Of a stretch of DNA of 14,443 bases, positions 1 to 5,957 are shown piece by piece (positions within the stretch are counted from its first letter, which is position 1; every line of letters starts with the position of its first letter). The notes beneath the pieces were generated by a model. That model ran no database searches. It had not been told where the DNA came from and saw nothing but the letters and a program-made list of their open reading frames with translations. The stretch comes from Spartobacteria bacterium (GTDB lineage Bacteria > Verrucomicrobiota > Verrucomicrobiia > Chthoniobacterales > UBA10450): positions 1 to 14,443 of the forward strand of contig JAJPJU010000028.1 of NCBI GenBank assembly GCA_021324035.1, given 5' to 3'. The position numbers were made by a program, and so were the translations under genes.

Positions 1-147
1 AAAGCGCAGCGTGCAATGAGCCATGCCGCCCTGGGCGAATGGGATCTGAAACGCAAGGTGTCCCTCGCTACGCAATCGCAGTTAATGCGGGAAGCGGCTG
101 GAGCATTGCTTCGGCGTGACGCAACTAATCACCAGCGAACGGACTAG
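1..147 (+). CDS. 3' end of an unrecognised protein (partial)
   Basis: Frame 1 is open from the first base of the window to a TAG stop at 145-147, giving 48 residues that end in ...RRDATNHQRTD. The composition (charged and Ala/Leu-rich, likely helical) and codon use look like real coding sequence. One other forward frame stops early and the third stops at about 117. I do not recognise a family from such a short C-terminal piece. It could be the tail of a larger gene starting before the window, or a chance open frame. It is followed by 227 bases without a gene before the RRM gene. Confidence 0.35.
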   Translation, partial: KAQRAMSHAALGEWDLKRKVSLATQSQLMREAAGALLRRDATNHQRTD

Positions 148-292
148 TTGGGCCCTGAAAGTTACTCAATCGGTTACTACTCTACCAATCTTACAGCCGG
201 AAATGAGCGTTTGTGTTGGAGACCAATCCGGGCGATAGTAGAAGCCTTATTGGATTACTTTGTTTAACTTCACTGCGCGGTAGATCGTCAGG

Positions 293-305
293 TGAGCGTC
301 GCTCA
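293..305. promoter_or_regulatory. Short perfect inverted repeat upstream of the RRM gene
   Basis: TGAGCG-T-CGCTCA is a 6-bp perfect inverted repeat around one central base, 69 nt upstream of the RRM protein start. It could be an operator half-site pair or a small hairpin in the 5' leader. The 148-374 stretch contains no gene, and I found no convincing -35/-10 pair there. The role is inferred only from position. Confidence 0.25.
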
Positions 306-374
306 TTGGTGGTTTGAAACCCGATTCACGGGAACGGCTCTGTAGCTCCTTAGTTTTTTCCAAATTCAAACACA

Positions 375-671
375 ATGAAACTGTACGTAGGTAATCTCGC
401 TTTCGAGACCACAGAGAACGATCTTCAAGATTTGTTCCAACAACACGGCACTGTCAGCCAGGTCAATCTAATGATGGACCGCATGACTGGTAAATCGCGC
501 GGCTTCGCGTTCGTCACCATGGGTGACGCTACGCAAGGCAACGCCGCGATAAGCGCGCTCAATGGCCAGGACTTAAGTGGCCGCGCGTTGACCGTCAACG
601 AAGCCAGGCCACGAGAAGAACGTGAGCGTCCTTATGGCGCGAAGCGTTCTTTCGCGGGCAATCGCCGGTAA
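375..671 (+). CDS. RRM-domain RNA-binding protein
   Basis: A 98-residue single-RRM protein. RNP2 (LYVGNL, residues 3-8) and RNP1 (KSRGFAFV, residues 40-47) are both intact, with the RNA-stacking aromatics in place. A short basic, Arg-rich tail (residues 78-98) follows the domain. Size and layout match the small bacterial RNA-binding proteins (Rbp type) known from cyanobacteria and other phyla. Several of those are cold-induced and bind single-stranded RNA; RNA chaperone activity here is an inference from the family. The ATG at 375 starts directly at the first RRM beta-strand, so no upstream start is plausible. No Shine-Dalgarno motif precedes it; the leader is T/A-rich. It is the first gene of a tightly spaced plus-strand cluster with infA, a zinc-ribbon-like gene and a desaturase. 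Confidence 0.95.
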   Translation: MKLYVGNLAFETTENDLQDLFQQHGTVSQVNLMMDRMTGKSRGFAFVTMGDATQGNAAISALNGQDLSGRALTVNEARPREERERPYGAKRSFAGNRR

Positions 672-688
672 ATCCCGAGTTAATTGCG

Positions 689-720
689 CAGCCGGCTCCG
701 AAAGCATTCGGGGCCGGCTG
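689..720 (+). terminator. Strong 14-bp hairpin between the RRM gene and infA
   Basis: The arms CAGCCGGCTCCGAA (689-702) and TTCGGGGCCGGCTG (707-720) pair over 14 bp with one G-T wobble and a 4-nt loop. It begins 17 nt after the RRM stop and ends 21 nt before the infA ATG. There is no T-tract after it (TTACCC follows), so it is not a textbook intrinsic terminator. It could be an attenuating terminator, an RNA-stabilising 3' structure for the RRM mRNA, or a structure governing infA translation. Confidence 0.6.
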
Positions 721-741
721 TTACCCGGACATTTTCATCTG

Positions 742-957
742 ATGAATTCTGAGAAGGCGATCGCGATCGAAGGGACGATCATGCACGTGCTCCCGGGAAC
801 GATGTTTCGGGTCGCGCTGGCCAATGATCATTTGGTTCTCGCGCATATTTCCGGGAAAATGCGCAAACGTTTTATTCGCCTTACGATCGGAGATCGGGTA
901 AAGATGGAAATGTCTCCCTACGACACCGCGAAAGCGCGGATTGTTTACCGCCTCTGA
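742..957 (+). CDS. infA: Translation initiation factor IF-1
   Basis: A 71-residue single S1/OB-fold protein, essentially the standard IF-1 length. IF-1 binds the A site of the 30S subunit and assists IF-2 and IF-3 during initiation. Signature segments are present: EGTIMHVLPGTMFRV (residues 10-24), AHISGKMRK (34-42), GDRV (50-53) and the ending SPYDTAKARIVYRL (58-71). The frame is open further upstream, but the ATG at 742 gives the family N-terminus; the extension to 622 runs out of frame through the RRM gene and the hairpin and is not real. No Shine-Dalgarno motif is seen. The neighbours are an RRM protein and a desaturase rather than ribosomal-protein genes, so this may be a stand-alone or second infA copy. 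Confidence 0.97.
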   Translation: MNSEKAIAIEGTIMHVLPGTMFRVALANDHLVLAHISGKMRKRFIRLTIGDRVKMEMSPYDTAKARIVYRL

Positions 958-1025
958 TCTGACCAATGGCAACGCGATTTATATTTGAACCACCTCGACG
1001 TCCGAAAGCCAACGCTGGTCCAACG

Positions 1026-1205
1026 ATGAAGAGCCTGCTCGTTCGTTGTCCCGCAACTTCAAAGCTGACCAACACGGGACAGACCGTCGAAGAGAAAAGC
1101 TGGCCAGTTACCAAAGTGAAAACGCAGAAGCTTGCCTGTACGCATTGCGGCCAGGTTCATAGCTGGAACAAAAAAGACGTTATTCTCGCTCGACCACTTC
1201 AATAA
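1026..1205 (+). CDS. Small zinc-ribbon-like protein of unknown function
   Basis: A 59-residue protein with the pattern VRCPATSK...TG near the N-terminus and CTHCGQVHSW near the C-terminus. Three cysteines (one plus a CxxC pair) and a histidine could form a zinc site. This resembles a widespread family of tiny conserved proteins with a CP-T-GK..TG...CP.CG..H.W layout, for which I know no established function. The ATG at 1026 is chosen because the family-like sequence begins there. An in-frame ATG at 966, 8 nt after the infA stop, would add 20 residues without family resemblance, but the tight spacing makes it a genuine alternative. It sits between infA and the desaturase and is probably co-transcribed. 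Confidence 0.7.
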   Translation: MKSLLVRCPATSKLTNTGQTVEEKSWPVTKVKTQKLACTHCGQVHSWNKKDVILARPLQ

Positions 1206-1230
1206 AACGCTCCCTTTAGAGATTTTTTCC

Positions 1231-2133
1231 TTGTTTTTTCGAATCCCCACCGACCGAATCAACTGGACGACCAGTTCATTCCTGATCGGTACATTTATTC
1301 TCACCGTGACCGCGGTGCCGCTCTACCTGTGGTACTTCGGATTTGACTGGTTTCATTTCGCGGTTGCCGCAGCTCTTCTGACCGCAACCGGCTTCAGCAT
1401 TACTCTTGGGTATCATCGGTTCTTCGCCCATATGACTTTTCGGGCGAAGCTGCCCGTACGCTTGTTCGTATTAATTTTCGGCGCGGCCGCGTTTGAAAAT
1501 TCAGTTTTGATGTGGGCGAGCGATCATCGCCGGCATCATAAACATGTCGATCATGACGATGACCCCTACAATATCAGCAAAGGCTTCTTTCACGCGCACA
1601 TCGGCTGGCTCTTGTTCAAACTCTGGCCGGAGCCGCCTTACGATAACGTACCTGATCTGAGGAAGGATCCGTTGGTGATGTGGCAACATCGGCATGTTCA
1701 TCTCATTGCGGCGCTGGTCAGTTTTGTCCTCCCAACGCTTCTGGGCGCATGGTGGAACGGATGGGTCGGCGCGCTCGGAGGTTTCCTCATCGGCGGAGTG
1801 GCCAAGATCGTATTACTCCAACACTGCACCTTCTTCATTAATTCGGCCTGTCACACGATCGGTCGCCAACCCTATTCAAAAAAATGCAGCGCGCGCGATT
1901 CTCTGGTGATGGCGGTGCTAACTTTTGGCGAGGGCTATCACAATTATCACCACGAATTTCAGCACGACTATCGGAACGGCGTCCAGCCATGGCAATGGGA
2001 CCCGACGAAATGGTTGATTTGGACTCTGTCAAAGCTGGGACTGACCAGTGATCTGCGTCGAGTGGCAAAGGAAACAATTCGCTCGCGAATGGCCGAACAA
2101 AATCAAAGCCAAAGCCTCTCTCAGTCGGTTTAG
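1231..2133 (+). CDS. Membrane fatty-acid desaturase (delta-9 acyl-CoA type)
   Basis: A 300-residue integral-membrane di-iron desaturase, which would introduce a double bond into acyl chains and raise membrane fluidity. The three histidine boxes are complete: HRFFAH (residues 62-67), HRRHH (99-103) and HNYHH (237-241), with hydrophobic membrane segments between them. Length is normal for the acyl-CoA desaturase family. The start is uncertain: the frame contains only TTG codons near the N-terminus, at 1132 and 1231. I prefer 1231 because 1132 would overlap the upstream gene by 74 nt, and AGAG at 1218-1221 lies 9 nt before 1231. The TTG start is unusual but fits the conserved domain. It is the last gene of the cluster with RRM, infA and the zinc-ribbon-like gene. 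Substrate and regiospecificity are inferred from the family. Confidence 0.93.
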   Translation: MFFRIPTDRINWTTSSFLIGTFILTVTAVPLYLWYFGFDWFHFAVAAALLTATGFSITLGYHRFFAHMTFRAKLPVRLFVLIFGAAAFENSVLMWASDHRRHHKHVDHDDDPYNISKGFFHAHIGWLLFKLWPEPPYDNVPDLRKDPLVMWQHRHVHLIAALVSFVLPTLLGAWWNGWVGALGGFLIGGVAKIVLLQHCTFFINSACHTIGRQPYSKKCSARDSLVMAVLTFGEGYHNYHHEFQHDYRNGVQPWQWDPTKWLIWTLSKLGLTSDLRRVAKETIRSRMAEQNQSQSLSQSV

Positions 2134-2188
2134 ATAATCGATCTGGATTTCGAACGTAGTTCAAAATTCAACAAAAGGAGGGATGCCA

Positions 2189-2386
2189 ATGGCAGCCTCA
2201 TCCAGATTCCCGCGCAGGACTCTGCTTATCCGTAACCCGAAGAGTTGGCTCGTCCTTTCAATTGCCAGCTTGCTAACGAGCTCGGTGTTTTTAAATCTAA
2301 AGAGCCGGAGCCTCGTTGGAACAACTAACAGGAGCCGGAAGATTTTCCGGAGCCTACGGGGCTCGAACCCGCAACCTCCGCCGTGA
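2189..2386 (+). CDS. Doubtful small ORF with a good ribosome-binding site
   Basis: GGAGG at 2177-2181 lies 7 nt upstream of an ATG at 2189 that opens a 65-codon frame. The product would be basic with one hydrophobic stretch (around SWLVLSIASLLTSSVF) and no recognised family. Its last third runs antisense through the tRNA-Asp gene, which argues against a functional C-terminus. It may be a relic, a chance ORF, or a small membrane protein. The rest of 2134-2347 shows nothing recognisable. Confidence 0.15.
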   Translation: MAASSRFPRRTLLIRNPKSWLVLSIASLLTSSVFLNLKSRSLVGTTNRSRKIFRSLRGSNPQPPP

Positions 2387-2421
2387 CAGGGCGGCGCTCT
2401 AACCAATTGAGCTAAGGCTCC
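2348..2421 (-). tRNA. tRNA-Asp (anticodon GTC)
   Basis: A complete minus-strand cloverleaf. The 7-bp acceptor stem pairs GGAGCCT with AGGCTCC. The D arm is GCTC/GAGC, and the 5-bp anticodon stem CCGCC/GGCGG encloses the loop CTGTCAC, so the anticodon is GTC (2385-2387 on the plus strand). The T arm is GCGGG-TTCGAGC-CCCGT. The discriminator base is G, as expected for tRNA-Asp. The CCA end is not encoded and must be added by nucleotidyltransferase. It stands alone between the desaturase and ARC genes. Confidence 0.97.
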
Positions 2422-2434
2422 CTCGGGGAAGCGC

Positions 2435-2463
2435 ATTTTAGTGGCGCCTGGGGCATGCTGCAA
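2435..2463 (-). promoter_or_regulatory. Candidate sigma70-type promoter of tRNA-Asp
   Basis: On the minus strand, TTGCAG (2458-2463) and TAAAAT (2435-2440) are separated by exactly 17 bp. The -10 element ends 14 nt before the tRNA 5' end, implying a leader of about 7 nt. Each hexamer differs from consensus at one or two positions. Position and spacing support it; no experimental evidence is available. Confidence 0.55.
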
Positions 2464-2486
2464 CTGGTTGCGCTTCTTCTTTAGCC

Positions 2487-2519
2487 GTCGGCGGTCAGAG
2501 GTCGGAGGTCAGCGGTCGG
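2487..2519. repeat. Degenerate 7-bp tandem repeat (GGTCRGM units)
   Basis: About four to five imperfect copies of a 7-bp unit (GGTCAGA, GGTCGGA, GGTCAGC, GGTCGG) stand in tandem upstream of the ARC promoter. Short GGTC-rich arrays like this occur between genes in some verrucomicrobial and acidobacterial genomes, to my knowledge. No function is known. Confidence 0.5.
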
Positions 2520-2619
2520 TGCGCGGAATTGAACGCTGCGCCATCAGCCGGCTTTGGGTTCGCAACTCCGCCGCCGCGGCCCCGGTTGAACATTCTGGGC
2601 TGCTGCGGCGTCGAAGATT

Positions 2620-2633
2620 GCGAAAGGTTTCGC
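2620..2633. promoter_or_regulatory. Palindrome just upstream of the ARC promoter
   Basis: GCGAAA-GG-TTTCGC is a perfect 6-bp inverted repeat ending 9 bp before the -35 hexamer. The word GATTGCGAA also occurs twice, at 2616-2624 and 2641-2649; the second copy contains the first five bases of the -35 hexamer. The arrangement resembles a regulator-binding site, but no regulator can be named. Confidence 0.35.
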
Positions 2634-2642
2634 GACCTGGGA

Positions 2643-2671
2643 TTGCGAAGATTTGACGAGAAAGTTATAAT
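2643..2671 (+). promoter_or_regulatory. Sigma70-type promoter of the ARC-Dop operon
   Basis: TTGCGA (2643-2648), a 17-bp spacer and a perfect TATAAT (2666-2671). Transcription would start near 2678, leaving a leader of roughly 27 nt to the ATG at 2705, which carries an ACGGGGA ribosome-site-like motif. This is the best promoter match I found in the window. It also argues for the ATG at 2705 over a TTG at 2681, which would leave almost no leader. Confidence 0.7.
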
Positions 2672-2704
2672 CGTCGGACATTGGGGAGTGGACGGGGATT
2701 TACG

Positions 2705-4390
2705 ATGAGTGAGGAACGCAGCAAAGATTTCGAAAGTTTCGACGAACCGGCGTCGAATCTTCCATTGCTTGATAAACTCGACCGGGTCATCGCTTCGCTT
2801 CCACCGGGAGATCCGCTGCGTCGTGATCTGCTCGAATTGCGTCCGCAGGTGTTCGATCAATCGCAGATGATCGGCGAAGCGCGGCAGATGATCGAAAAGC
2901 TCGAAGAGGTGATTAAAAAAGTCACGTCGCCCGCCAACCGCATTGGCACATTCCTGGGAGCGAGCTCGAAAGATTCCGCGCATATTGTCGTCGGCGGGGC
3001 CGACTATTACTGCAACGTCGATCCACGGATTCCGCTGGCGAAGTTGAAGAAGGGAACGCGCGTTTTGGTGAACGAAGCGTTCGTGATCGTCGGCGATCTT
3101 GGTTTTGAAGCAGCCGGTCCGGTGACAAAAGTCACGGAAGTGATTGGAAAAGACCGGTTGCGAGTCGGTTCCGAGCACGGCACCCAATCGATGGTCCTGC
3201 AACGCTCGGCCGATCTCGCTGGCTCGACGTTGAAATCGGGTGACGAGGTGCGCGTCGATTCGAATTACCGGATGGCGCTCGAATTGTTATCGAGCACGAA
3301 ATCACAGGAGCATTATCTCGATGAAGTGCCGGAGCTGCCGTGGGAAAAAGTTGGCGGCCAGGAAGAAGCCCTTCAGGCGATCAAGGACGCGATCGAGCTG
3401 CCGTTGTTGCACGTCGAGTTGTTCAAAAAATTTCAGCATGCGACTCCGAAAGGATTTCTTCTCTATGGTCCTCCGGGCTGCGGCAAAACGTTGATCGGCA
3501 AGGCGACGGCTTACAATCTGACCCAGCAACTTCGGGAGAAAACCGGCGCCGAGATGAAGGAATACTTCATGCACGTGAAAGGTCCGGAGATCCTGAACAT
3601 GTGGGTGGGCGAATCGGAACGCATGGTCCGTGAAATCTTCGCGACCGCCCGCGAAAAGCGCCGCGAAGGTTACATGCCGTTCCTGTTCATTGACGAAGCG
3701 GAATCAATTCTTGGAACCCGCCGCGCGTCTCGTTATTCGAACATTCTGTCGACTCTGGTGCCGATGTTCTGTTCGGAGATGGACGGCATTGATTCCTTGA
3801 ACGACGTCGTGATCATTCTCGCGTCGAATCGCGCTGATCTGATCGACCCCGCGATTTTGCGTCCAGGCCGGATCGATCGGAAAATCAAGGTGAACCGGCC
3901 GAACAAGGATGGCGCACGGGACATTTACCGGATCTATCTTACGCCCGACCTGCCTTATGACGGCGTGCTCGCCAAGGAATCCGCCCACATCGGCGAAGCG
4001 ATCGACAAATTGATCGAGCGGTTTGTGGATTGGCAATTTGCCCGGCGGGACCAAAACAAGTTCCTCGAAGTGACCCTCCGCAGCGGTCGCAAGGAAATTT
4101 TGTATCGCAGCGATCTCATTAGCGGGGCAATCATCGCTTCGATTGTGGAGCGCGCGAAAGCAATGGCGATCAAGCGCGCGATTGCAACAAACCAGGAGGA
4201 GGGGATTCGCGAAATGGATTTGCAGCTCGCGTTCGACGCGGAGTACGAAGAGAACGATATCTTTCCCACGACCGATATCACCGAGGATTGGTTGAAGTTG
4301 ATCGATTACGATCCGGAGAATGTAGTCAAGATTTCGCCGGTGAGACCGATCCGGGAATCGGCCGCTCAAGCATCTTCCGGGATCATTTAA
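2705..4390 (+). CDS. arc: Proteasome-associated AAA+ ATPase ARC (Mpa-like)
   Basis: A 561-residue AAA+ ATPase of the ARC/Mpa family. In actinobacteria it forms a hexamer that captures Pup-tagged proteins through its coiled coils, unfolds them and feeds them into the 20S proteasome. Visible parts: an N-terminal acidic segment, a helical coiled-coil stretch (about 45-75), tandem OB-like beta domains (about 80-200), a linker YLDEVPELPWEKVGG (204-218), Walker A GPPGCGKT (255-262), a pore-loop WVG (300-302), Walker B FLFIDEAE (326-333) and the arginine-finger region ASNRADLIDPAILRPGRIDRK (373-393, approximate). It is somewhat shorter than Mycobacterium Mpa. The C-terminus ends ...AAQASSGII and lacks the QYL tail that opens the 20S gate. 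It is first in an operon with dop (13-nt gap). A 20S partner is not seen; other chamber or chaperone roles are possible. Confidence 0.93.
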   Translation: MSEERSKDFESFDEPASNLPLLDKLDRVIASLPPGDPLRRDLLELRPQVFDQSQMIGEARQMIEKLEEVIKKVTSPANRIGTFLGASSKDSAHIVVGGADYYCNVDPRIPLAKLKKGTRVLVNEAFVIVGDLGFEAAGPVTKVTEVIGKDRLRVGSEHGTQSMVLQRSADLAGSTLKSGDEVRVDSNYRMALELLSSTKSQEHYLDEVPELPWEKVGGQEEALQAIKDAIELPLLHVELFKKFQHATPKGFLLYGPPGCGKTLIGKATAYNLTQQLREKTGAEMKEYFMHVKGPEILNMWVGESERMVREIFATAREKRREGYMPFLFIDEAESILGTRRASRYSNILSTLVPMFCSEMDGIDSLNDVVIILASNRADLIDPAILRPGRIDRKIKVNRPNKDGARDIYRIYLTPDLPYDGVLAKESAHIGEAIDKLIERFVDWQFARRDQNKFLEVTLRSGRKEILYRSDLISGAIIASIVERAKAMAIKRAIATNQEEGIREMDLQLAFDAEYEENDIFPTTDITEDWLKLIDYDPENVVKISPVRPIRESAAQASSGII

Positions 4391-4403
4391 CGCCGGACTG
4401 GGC

Positions 4404-5927
4404 ATGAACCGCGTCTTTGGTCTCGAGACGGAATACGGCATCACCGTCAACGGAGCGGAAACGGTCGATGTGGTGGCGGAGTCGATCGAGCTGGTGCGGC
4501 ACTACACCGATCACGGCGCCCACATGAAATGGGATTACGACCTCGAGGATCCACATCTCGACGCTCGCGGATTTCGCGCCAAGGCGCTGATGCAGGACAC
4601 CGACGAATCTGCTTACTACGAAATTGATAAAAACCGTCCGCTCAGTTTCGAGGAAATCAAAAGCGATCTCGTTCTTTCAAACGGCGCCCGTTTTTACAAC
4701 GATCACGCGCATCCTGAGTATTCGACGCCGGAATGTACGACGATTCGGCAAATCGTTACCCAGGACAAAGCCGGCGAACGAATTTTGGCCGAGTGCGCGC
4801 GCCGCAGAAATTTCAAGCTGCCAGAGGGCCAGCAGGTTCGTCTCTACAAGAACAATACGGATTTCTTTTGTCACAGTTACGGCTGCCACGATAACTATTT
4901 GATGAAGCGCGAAGTCCCCTGGGACCAGATCGTGAGCGGGATTCTGCCGTTTCTGATTACTCGGCAAATCTTCGCCGGGGCAGGCAAAATGGGAATCGAA
5001 GCGGAGGGCGCTACCGGGCAGCCGGGAGTCTATCAAATTTCCCAGCGGGCAGATTTTTTCAGTGTCGTCGTGAGCATCGACACGATGAACCGCCGCCCAT
5101 TGATAAACACGAGGGACGAGCCGCACGTGGACGCTACCCGGTATCGCCGTTTCCATGTCATTCTGGGCGATTCGAACATGAGCGAGTGGGCCACGGCGCT
5201 CAAAATTGGAACGACTGCCCTTGTGCTCGATTTGATCGAACGCGGTCAGGCGCCGCTGCTGGAGATCGCGCAACCGATAGACGCCAATAAATCGATCAGC
5301 CGCGATCAGAATTACGATTGGATCATCGAGTTGAAGGACGGTCGTAAGATTTCGGCCATCGAAGTGCAGCGGCTTTATCTGCGCGCGGCAGCGAAAATTG
5401 AACCAAACGGTCCCGATGAAGATCGGCAATGGATTCTGCAGGAGTGGGAAAACGTTCTCAACGATCTCGAACGTGATGTGATGACGGCACGCGACCGGGT
5501 TGATTGGGCGGCCAAGAAGTTTTTGCTTAACGCGTTGCAGGAAGAGGAAAAACTCTCCTGGAGCGATCCATGGCTTCAATCAATCGACCTCGAATATCAC
5601 AACGTCGACCTCGAATCGGGTCTGTATTACGAGCTCGCGCGCCAGGGATCGATCCGGCGTTTGGTAAAAGAGGAAGAAATCAAGACCGCGATCTTTACGC
5701 CTCCGGAAACTACCCGCGCATTTTTCCGCGGACGCTCAGTGGCGCGATTCAACGATCAAATCGCATCAATTCAATGGGACGAACTGGTGTTTGCTAATGG
5801 CGCGCTGTCGCGCCGGGTAGGTTTGCCCGAAGCGTTTGCCGATGCGCGACTCGAAGCGCTTAATCAAGCCGCCCGCAACGGTAAAGATTTCTCAGAATTC
5901 ATGCGTGCTGTCAGCGCGGTGGATTGA
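4404..5927 (+). CDS. dop: Pup deamidase/depupylase Dop
   Basis: A 507-residue carboxylate-amine-ligase-fold enzyme. Dop deamidates Pup-Gln to Pup-Glu and removes Pup from substrates. Motifs: RVFGLETEYGI (residues 3-13) with the Mg-binding glutamates E8 and E10; WDYDLEDPHLDARGF (43-57), typical of Dop and absent in PafA; NGARFYNDHAHPEYS (93-107) with the catalytic Asp at 100; SYGCHDNYL (158-166); NTRDEPHVD (235-243) with the nucleotide-site region after it. Length equals that of mycobacterial Dop. The HAHPEYS form and DARGF segment favour Dop over the ligase PafA, although some stretches (SYGCH, GAGK, GDSNMSE) look PafA-like. The loop after DARGF is about ten residues longer than in Mycobacterium Dop by my alignment. 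It lies 13 nt after arc. No pup or pafA lies alongside, which is unusual. Confidence 0.93.
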   Translation: MNRVFGLETEYGITVNGAETVDVVAESIELVRHYTDHGAHMKWDYDLEDPHLDARGFRAKALMQDTDESAYYEIDKNRPLSFEEIKSDLVLSNGARFYNDHAHPEYSTPECTTIRQIVTQDKAGERILAECARRRNFKLPEGQQVRLYKNNTDFFCHSYGCHDNYLMKREVPWDQIVSGILPFLITRQIFAGAGKMGIEAEGATGQPGVYQISQRADFFSVVVSIDTMNRRPLINTRDEPHVDATRYRRFHVILGDSNMSEWATALKIGTTALVLDLIERGQAPLLEIAQPIDANKSISRDQNYDWIIELKDGRKISAIEVQRLYLRAAAKIEPNGPDEDRQWILQEWENVLNDLERDVMTARDRVDWAAKKFLLNALQEEEKLSWSDPWLQSIDLEYHNVDLESGLYYELARQGSIRRLVKEEEIKTAIFTPPETTRAFFRGRSVARFNDQIASIQWDELVFANGALSRRVGLPEAFADARLEALNQAARNGKDFSEFMRAVSAVD

Positions 5928-5937
5928 TTACATTGAA

Positions 5938-5957
5938 CCAATGCTTCAACGCATTGG
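5938..5957 (+). promoter_or_regulatory. Hairpin enclosing the start codon of the DoxX-like gene
   Basis: CCAATGC (5938-5944) and GCATTGG (5951-5957) form a perfect 7-bp stem with a 6-nt loop, extendable by one A-T pair at 5937/5958. The ATG at 5941-5943 lies inside the 5' arm, and no Shine-Dalgarno motif is present. This would mask the start codon unless ribosomes finishing dop, 13 nt upstream, melt it. Translational coupling is therefore an inference. Confidence 0.5.

Noticed and set aside
211..239. TTGTGT-17 bp-GATAGT as a promoter for the RRM gene
   Set aside because: Both hexamers match consensus poorly and the start codon is about 135 nt downstream; not better than chance.
622..741. Upstream extension of the IF-1 frame to 622
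   Set aside because: It runs out of frame through the RRM gene and the 14-bp hairpin; IF-1 family length fits the ATG at 742.
2161..2463. 100-residue minus-strand ORF containing a GALAQLVRAPPCHGGG-like stretch
   Set aside because: That stretch is the conceptual translation of the tRNA-Asp gene, a well-known spurious ORF.
2495..3202. 235-residue minus-strand ORF across the arc promoter and 5' end
   Set aside because: It overlaps a convincing promoter and the conserved arc N-terminus, and has no recognisable domain.
3704..4450. 248-residue minus-strand ORF antisense to arc
   Set aside because: Shadow of arc and the start of dop; no family features.
4677..5579. 300-residue minus-strand ORF antisense to dop
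   Set aside because: It lies entirely opposite a well-conserved gene, has no recognisable motif, and reflects GC-rich codon structure.
5836..5940. Longer start of the DoxX-like protein inside dop
   Set aside because: It adds 35 non-hydrophobic residues encoded by the dop 3' end in another frame; the ATG at 5941 gives a normal membrane-protein start.
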